Source: an uncultured Bacteroidales bacterium (lineage in GTDB: Bacteria; Bacteroidota; Bacteroidia; Bacteroidales; Muribaculaceae). From it: a stretch of 18,886 bases of DNA. The notes under the pieces were generated by a model. It ran no database searches. It saw nothing but the letters and a program-made list of their open reading frames with translations, and was not told the origin of the DNA. The stretch spans positions 1 through 18,886 of the forward strand of contig CASBHZ010000056.1 of the NCBI GenBank assembly GCA_949123685.1, given 5' to 3'. The position numbers and the translations under genes are program-made. Below are positions 14,341 to 18,886 of this stretch, piece after piece; within the stretch, counting starts at the first letter, position 1; every line of letters begins with the position of its first letter.

Positions 14341-16563
14341 ATGAACAGAGTCACCGCATTTCTATTTATGTTGGCAGTTTACCTGCTGGCGATTGCCGAC
14401 AATCCGCAAAAATACCGTGAATATGCAGACACTATACGCAATGAAGTCTGGAATATGGACCTTCCTTCGTTCAAATCACCCGCATCGGCTGAAAAGTATA
14501 GTGACGAATCGGCTGTGATCCTTGCTGCATACCGATGTATAAGTGCCAAAAAGAAAACCGGGATAGCCTTCAATGTAGCCATGCTTACTAATATCCTGAC
14601 ATCGCCCATAAAAACTACACCTCAAATCCATGCCACCGATCTATATCGTCGACTGATACAGATTAATGATAGGGCAGCACTGGAAAAATTTTCGGAATTT
14701 GAACTGGTAACAAGAGAGAAAACGAGCAATGCCCTTAACTTTTGGGCATATTATAAAGAGGATGTAAACTATGTGTTGGGAGTGCGCATAATAAAACCCG
14801 ACGGCAAGATAATAGTAGTAGACACCAACGATTTCATTGATGTCAAAGAAGGGAAAAATGAGAAAAAACTCAAACAGAAGCTTGCCGTGCCGGGATTGGA
14901 AATCGGAGATAAGATTGATGTGTTCTATTATACCGAATCAAAACTCAAGAATGCCCACCTTGACCTCATTTCCATATATTTTCGCGATGAATACCCGATA
15001 CTCAATTATAGGGTTCACTGCGAATTTGATGATGATTTGACATCCCAGATACGCACCACGGAGGGTGCACCGGAATTTGTCTGCAGTCAGGCGGAAAACA
15101 AGGATTACATCATCGATGCAGAATTGACCGAACCCATGGAAAAGATTCCTAATATGTGGTATAATGGACTGCGACAATCACCCGCTACGTTCATCGCTGT
15201 GTATAACCGCCGAAATAAACAGGATTATACGCCCAAAAGTGCTAAAAAAGATGGCATACAGATAAATCCTGATCCTCTTGCCATACAAAATGATTCGTGG
15301 GAGCGCATGGATGGAGTGGCATATTCCCAATCTTTCTTCGGCACTCTCACCGGTCACCTCGAAGGTGGAAAGAAAGTGGCAGGAAACCTGAAAAAGATGC
15401 TGAAAAATGGTGAAATAACTAAACAGCAAGCCGCCGACTACCTATATAACCTGCTTGCTTTCAGTTATAGCACAAATAGCTATCGTTATTTTCCAAACGA
15501 TTTCGTTTATTATTATCGCTGGTTTTTGGATCTCATAGGCATAAAAGATGCTGAAATGGCTATTAGTTCTGTGGATAGTGACCAGCCTATTGACCAAGGT
15601 ATTTATTATGACAATATATTATGGTTGGCACATATCAAGGATATTGACCGATGGTATTTCCCTATTACTGGGTTTACAGCTCCCGGTGAGGTTCCCGCCG
15701 GATATCAAGGTAACCCTGCTGCCTTGCGCCCTCCAAAAAAGAAGAAAGATCAAGACAGCACACAGTTGCAGTTTATAATGCCTGTTAGTTCACCGGTTGA
15801 CAATCGCAGTATATCATCACTTTACGTAAGCGTTGACGGGACATCGCTTGACATAGACCGGAATGAAGAGAATTACGGCTCCCGTAAAAACATAGCGGCG
15901 GCAGACATACTCACTGAGCAGGATTTGGTTGATGGCTACCTGCGCTATCTCAATCGTTACGGACAGACCATAGCCTTGAAAGAAAACAAGAAGAAAGCGG
16001 CGGAACGCGAAGAGCGCTATCGCGATGCTCGTGAAGAGCAACTTTCGGCAATGAAAGAAGAAGCTAAGTCATATCATGGCATCGATGCCCTGCAACTCAA
16101 AGATTACAAGATCCGGAGTATAGGTATAGATCCAGACAGCGCGATGTTTTCTTACAACTTAAGATACACTATCGATGGGTTTGTAAAGCGCGCCGGTCGC
16201 AACATGGTGGTGTCCATAGGGCTGCTTATGAGTCCACAAGCCGAGGTGCTTCCCTCTGACAGGGAACGCACAGATGATGTCTACATGATATCGCCCAGAC
16301 AATTCGAGACCGATATCATCCTTACTATACCTGCGGGCTATAAAGTTTCGGCAAAATCGCTTGACGCTCTCAACAACAGAATTGAGAATGAAGCTGGTGC
16401 CTTCACTTCGCAAGCTCGAACAGATGGCGACAAATTGCTGATTTCAACCCTCAAACGTTATAATCATAAAATTGAAACAGCAAAAAACTGGCATGCCCTT
16501 ACACAGGTGCTTGACGCTGCTGCTGACTGGCGCACACATACCCTGCTGCTGGAAAAACAATAG
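14341..16563 (+). CDS. DUF3857-like exported protein with degenerate transglutaminase domain
   Basis: A 740-residue protein starting at ATG 14341, 19 nt after the previous stop, with a signal peptide (MNRVTAFLFMLAVYLLAIAD). An in-frame ATG at 14254 lies inside the previous gene and adds no sensible N-terminus. Residues about 100-290 have a DUF3857-like pattern (FWAYYKEDVNYVLGVRIIKP, VPGLEIGDKIDVFYYTES, FRDEYPILNYRVHCEF). Residues 340-460 align by eye with the transglutaminase domain of the first gene: FLDLIGIKDAEMAIS pairs with LLRHQGFDAHIAS, and LAHIKD with the His motif. The catalytic Cys position is not Cys (FPNDFVYYY) and the FLDPT Asp is gone. Residues 530-580 form a highly charged helix, a probable coiled coil. 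It is probably a non-catalytic partner of the upstream enzyme. The family call is moderate. Confidence 0.75.
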   Translation: MNRVTAFLFMLAVYLLAIADNPQKYREYADTIRNEVWNMDLPSFKSPASAEKYSDESAVILAAYRCISAKKKTGIAFNVAMLTNILTSPIKTTPQIHATDLYRRLIQINDRAALEKFSEFELVTREKTSNALNFWAYYKEDVNYVLGVRIIKPDGKIIVVDTNDFIDVKEGKNEKKLKQKLAVPGLEIGDKIDVFYYTESKLKNAHLDLISIYFRDEYPILNYRVHCEFDDDLTSQIRTTEGAPEFVCSQAENKDYIIDAELTEPMEKIPNMWYNGLRQSPATFIAVYNRRNKQDYTPKSAKKDGIQINPDPLAIQNDSWERMDGVAYSQSFFGTLTGHLEGGKKVAGNLKKMLKNGEITKQQAADYLYNLLAFSYSTNSYRYFPNDFVYYYRWFLDLIGIKDAEMAISSVDSDQPIDQGIYYDNILWLAHIKDIDRWYFPITGFTAPGEVPAGYQGNPAALRPPKKKKDQDSTQLQFIMPVSSPVDNRSISSLYVSVDGTSLDIDRNEENYGSRKNIAAADILTEQDLVDGYLRYLNRYGQTIALKENKKKAAEREERYRDAREEQLSAMKEEAKSYHGIDALQLKDYKIRSIGIDPDSAMFSYNLRYTIDGFVKRAGRNMVVSIGLLMSPQAEVLPSDRERTDDVYMISPRQFETDIILTIPAGYKVSAKSLDALNNRIENEAGAFTSQARTDGDKLLISTLKRYNHKIETAKNWHALTQVLDAAADWRTHTLLLEKQ

Positions 16564-16648
16564 CAGTTGTCTTGTCTCAATTTTTCCGACGTATACTACA
16601 AATATAGCCAAAATAAATCAAATTTCATCTATTTAGACGGAAAATCAC

Positions 16649-16690
16649 AAAAAGAAAATGGAGTGTAACCTTTTGAGCTACACTCCATTT
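16649..16690 (-). terminator. terminator of dnaK, possibly bidirectional
   Basis: A perfect 12-bp stem, AAATGGAGTGTA (16656-16667) and TACACTCCATTT (16679-16690), with an 11-nt loop. The minus-strand RNA continues into a T-rich tail (TCTTTTTG). It separates the convergent dnaK and DUF3857 transcripts. Reading plus, the tail is only ATATTGATTT, so it is weaker in that direction. Confidence 0.88.
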
Positions 16691-16692
16691 AT

Positions 16693-16718
16693 ATTGATTT
16701 AGATATTTATAAATCAAT
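16693..16718. repeat. AT-rich hairpin next to the dnaK stop
   Basis: ATTGATTTA (16693-16701) and TAAATCAAT (16710-16718) form a 9-bp inverted repeat with an 8-nt loop. It lies just downstream of the dnaK stop at 16722 and before the main terminator hairpin. It may stabilize the mRNA end or be incidental. Confidence 0.5.
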
Positions 16719-16721
16719 GGA

Positions 16722-18623
16722 TTACTTCACTTCCTCAAATTCGACGTCGGTGACGTCTTTTTCGTCAGCGCCGTTGTTCGGGGCGCCGGCGCCGGGCTGG
16801 GGACCAGCCTGTTGACCTGCTGCCTGCTGGGCGTTGTAGATGTCTTGAGAAGCTGCCTGGAATGCATCAGTCACTGCTTTTACTGCAGAGTCTACGTCTT
16901 CAATGAGCTGATTCTTGTGAACCTCTTTCAAGCGTTGAAGGGCAGATTCGATTGCAGCCTTCTTGTCAGCAGGGATTTTGTCGCCAAGTTCGCTGAGCTG
17001 TTTCTCTGTCTGGAAGATCACGGAGTCTGCGTGATTGAGTTTGTCAGCACGTTCTTTCGCTTTCTTGTCGGCATCTTCGTTTGCCTTTGCTTCATCGCGC
17101 ATGCGCTGTATCTCGGCATCGCTGAGACCGCTGGAAGCTTCGATGCGGATTGATTGTTCCTTACCGGTTGATTTGTCCTTAGCCGTTACGTTCAAGATAC
17201 CGTTGGCATCAACCTCGAATGTTACTTCAATCTGTGGAACGCCACGGGGTGCAGGTGCAATGCCGCCAAGGTTGAACTCGCCAAGGAGTTTGTCGTCAGC
17301 TGCCATGGGGCGTTCGCCTTGAAGAACGCGTATGGTTACTTCCGGCTGATTGTCGGCAGCTGTCGAGAATACCTCGCTCTTACGTGTGGGGATAGTGGTG
17401 TTGGCATCTATAAGCTTGGTCATAACGCCTCCCATGGTCTCGATACCGATTGACAACGGCACAACGTCAAGGAGAAGCACGTCTTTAACATCACCGCTGA
17501 GCACGCCACCCTGGATTGCGGCACCTATGGCTACAACTTCATCAGGATTAACACCCTTGTTGGGTTCCTTACCGAAGATTTCTTTTACTTTTGCCTGGAT
17601 TGCAGGAATACGGGTGGAACCACCAACGAGGATAACCTCGTCTATCTCGGAAGCTGAAAGTCCTGCATCCTGAAGTGCTTTAACACATGGAGCCTTGACT
17701 GCGTCAATAAGTCTGGAAGCAAGTTGCTCAAACTTGGCGCGAGTGAGGGTCTTAACCAAGTGCTTGGGACCGGTTGCCGTAGCTGTGATATAGGGGAGGT
17801 TGATTTCTGTTGATGTAGAGCTGGAGAGCTCGATCTTGGCTTTCTCGGCAGCCTCTTTAAGACGCTGCATTGCCATAGGATCCTGACGGAGATCAACGCC
17901 TTCATCGTTCTTAAATTCGTCGGCAAGCCAGTCGATGATCACATGGTCGAAGTCGTCACCGCCAAGGTGTGTGTCACCATTGGTAGATTTAACCTCGAAT
18001 ACGCCATCACCAAGTTCAAGGATGGAGATATCGAATGTTCCGCCACCGAGGTCGAATACAGCTATCTTCTGCTCCTTGTTTGATTTGTCAAGACCATAAG
18101 CGAGGGCAGCTGCGGTAGGCTCGTTGATTATACGCATCACTTTCAGACCTGCTATTTCACCGGCATCTTTGGTTGCCTGACGCTGAGAATCGTCGAAATA
18201 TGCGGGAACCGTGATTATAGCTTCAGTAACCTGCTGTCCCAGATAATCCTCAGCTGTTTTCTTCATTTTTTGGAGGATCATCGCAGAGATTTCTTGTGGA
18301 GTGTAGTCGCGACCGTCTATGTCAACCTTAGGCATGTCATTCTGGCAAACAACTTTATAAGGGACACGTTTGATTTCGTCTGAAACCTGATCGCATTTTT
18401 CGCCCATGAATCTTTTGATTGAATATATAGTGCGGGTAGGGTTGGTGATTGCCTGACGTTTTGCCGGGTCTCCGACTTTCCTTTCACCGCCATCTACGAA
18501 TGCTACTACCGAGGGGGTGGTGTTGCGTCCTTCGTTGTTAGGGATTACTACAGGGTCTTTACCTTCGAGCACTGCTACGCAGCTGTTGGTAGTTCCTAAG
18601 TCAATACCGATAATTTTTCCCAT
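16722..18623 (-). CDS. dnaK: Hsp70 chaperone DnaK
   Basis: A 633-residue full-length DnaK. It binds exposed hydrophobic peptide segments and releases them under ATP, with DnaJ and GrpE as partners in the cytosol. The ATPase domain (about 1-385) shows [10 protein letters not shown] (Asp8, Thr11-Thr12), Lys70 (YSIKRFMG), [15 protein letters not shown] (Glu168), [13 protein letters not shown] (Thr196, Asp198) and [13 protein letters not shown]. The interdomain linker is [19 protein letters not shown]. The substrate-binding domain ([28 protein letters not shown]) is followed by the helical lid. A disordered Gln/Gly/Pro-rich tail ends in DVEFEEVK, the usual EEVK-type terminus. No dnaJ or grpE is adjacent: the gene is monocistronic, with a terminator downstream. 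No CIRCE-like element is seen upstream, so heat-shock control is not evident from the sequence. Confidence 0.99.
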   Translation of the reverse strand: MGKIIGIDLGTTNSCVAVLEGKDPVVIPNNEGRNTTPSVVAFVDGGERKVGDPAKRQAITNPTRTIYSIKRFMGEKCDQVSDEIKRVPYKVVCQNDMPKVDIDGRDYTPQEISAMILQKMKKTAEDYLGQQVTEAIITVPAYFDDSQRQATKDAGEIAGLKVMRIINEPTAAALAYGLDKSNKEQKIAVFDLGGGTFDISILELGDGVFEVKSTNGDTHLGGDDFDHVIIDWLADEFKNDEGVDLRQDPMAMQRLKEAAEKAKIELSSSTSTEINLPYITATATGPKHLVKTLTRAKFEQLASRLIDAVKAPCVKALQDAGLSASEIDEVILVGGSTRIPAIQAKVKEIFGKEPNKGVNPDEVVAIGAAIQGGVLSGDVKDVLLLDVVPLSIGIETMGGVMTKLIDANTTIPTRKSEVFSTAADNQPEVTIRVLQGERPMAADDKLLGEFNLGGIAPAPRGVPQIEVTFEVDANGILNVTAKDKSTGKEQSIRIEASSGLSDAEIQRMRDEAKANEDADKKAKERADKLNHADSVIFQTEKQLSELGDKIPADKKAAIESALQRLKEVHKNQLIEDVDSAVKAVTDAFQAASQDIYNAQQAAGQQAGPQPGAGAPNNGADEKDVTDVEFEEVK

Positions 18624-18837
18624 GATTCTATAAGATTTTTATGTTATTATTCTGATTTCTATCGTTTTGTTTATTTTTAGATGGAGCTATGGAAGTCTTA
18701 TGTATCCATTGGCTCATCATTTCACTCAATATATTAACAAATCATGTGCTAAAAATTTCGATGAGGTTAAAATTTTTTATTAAAATTTTGTAAATTGCTG
18801 AATATATAGAGGTTTCATAAAAACGGTTTCCGTCACC
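18624..18837 (-). other. dnaK upstream region
   Basis: An AT-rich, non-coding stretch of 214 nt before dnaK. I searched the minus strand for TAnnTTTG with an upstream TTTG and found no convincing pair. No GAGTGCTAA/TTAGCACTC (CIRCE) copy is present. A long A/T tract (about 18767-18792, AAAATTTTTTATTAAAATTTTG-like) may be an UP-type element. Confidence 0.5.
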
Positions 18838-18861
18838 CTCTTTGCCAAAATTGGCAAAGAG
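18838..18861. repeat. perfect palindrome abutting adapter
   Basis: CTCTTTGCCAA (18838-18848) and TTGGCAAAGAG (18851-18861) form a perfect 11-bp inverted repeat around AA. It ends at exactly the last genomic base before the adapter at 18862. It could be a real operator upstream of dnaK or a neighbouring gene, or a fold-back library artefact. Confidence 0.6.
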
Positions 18862-18886
18862 AGATCGGAAGAGCACACGTCTGAAC
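18862..18886 (+). other. Illumina library adapter (P7 side), not genomic
   Basis: The last 25 bases begin AGATCGGAAGAGC and continue ACACGTCTGAAC, the TruSeq read-1 read-through adapter. This is untrimmed library sequence, so the contig's genomic part ends at 18861. Confidence 0.98.

Noticed and set aside
18624..18861. CIRCE-type heat-shock operator for dnaK
   Set aside because: Neither TTAGCACTC nor GAGTGCTAA occurs; the palindrome at 18838-18861 has a different sequence and spacing.

Overview
The window is a complete assembled contig of a Bacteroidales bacterium. The evidence is a SusC/SusD pair, GH97 enzymes, -7 boxes of the Bacteroidetes type (TAnnTTTG), mostly weak Shine-Dalgarno sites, and a DnaK ending in EEVK. 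A gut member such as Muribaculaceae, Bacteroides or Prevotella is a reasonable guess, but the genus cannot be fixed from what is visible. Both ends are Illumina library adapter (1-48 and 18862-18886), so genuine genomic sequence runs from 49 to 18861. The leftmost gene is cut by adapter, not by biology.

Region 1 (49-9430, minus strand) is a polysaccharide utilization locus. Transcribed right to left, it holds a GH97 glycosidase with the retaining alpha-galactosidase-type active site (7346-9277), a SusC-type TonB-dependent transporter (4223-7312) and a SusD-type lipoprotein (2578-4209). A strong terminator (2374-2427) follows. Beyond it lie a six-hairpin glycosidase of unassigned family (352-2340) and the start of a second GH97 (49-272). 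The likely scheme is that SusCD captures and imports an alpha-linked oligosaccharide, with the GH97 enzymes and the six-hairpin enzyme cleaving it in the periplasm. No PUL regulator, SusE/F-like binding protein or surface endo-enzyme is present.

Region 2 (9434-12338) is a small metabolic/regulatory island. A short-chain dehydrogenase resembling HdhA 7-alpha-hydroxysteroid dehydrogenase (minus) sits behind an AraC-family regulator (minus). The regulator is divergent from an exported carboxymuconolactone decarboxylase-cupin fusion (plus). Inverted half-sites overlap the regulator's own -7 box.

Region 3 (12435-16563, plus) is a two-gene operon with a textbook Bacteroidetes promoter. Its exported DUF3857-type proteins differ in that the first has an intact transglutaminase-like Cys-His-Asp triad, while the second appears to be a larger relative without the catalytic Cys.

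Region 4 (16649-18861, minus) is a monocistronic dnaK that converges on the DUF3857 operon across a strong terminator hairpin. Its upstream region ends in a palindrome that stops exactly where adapter begins.

The most interesting points are the degenerate/intact DUF3857 pair, the unassigned six-hairpin enzyme, a leader motif shared by the GH97 and susC genes, and a 117-bp inverted-repeat-bounded element behind susD. All alignments are by eye or from memory; no searches were run.
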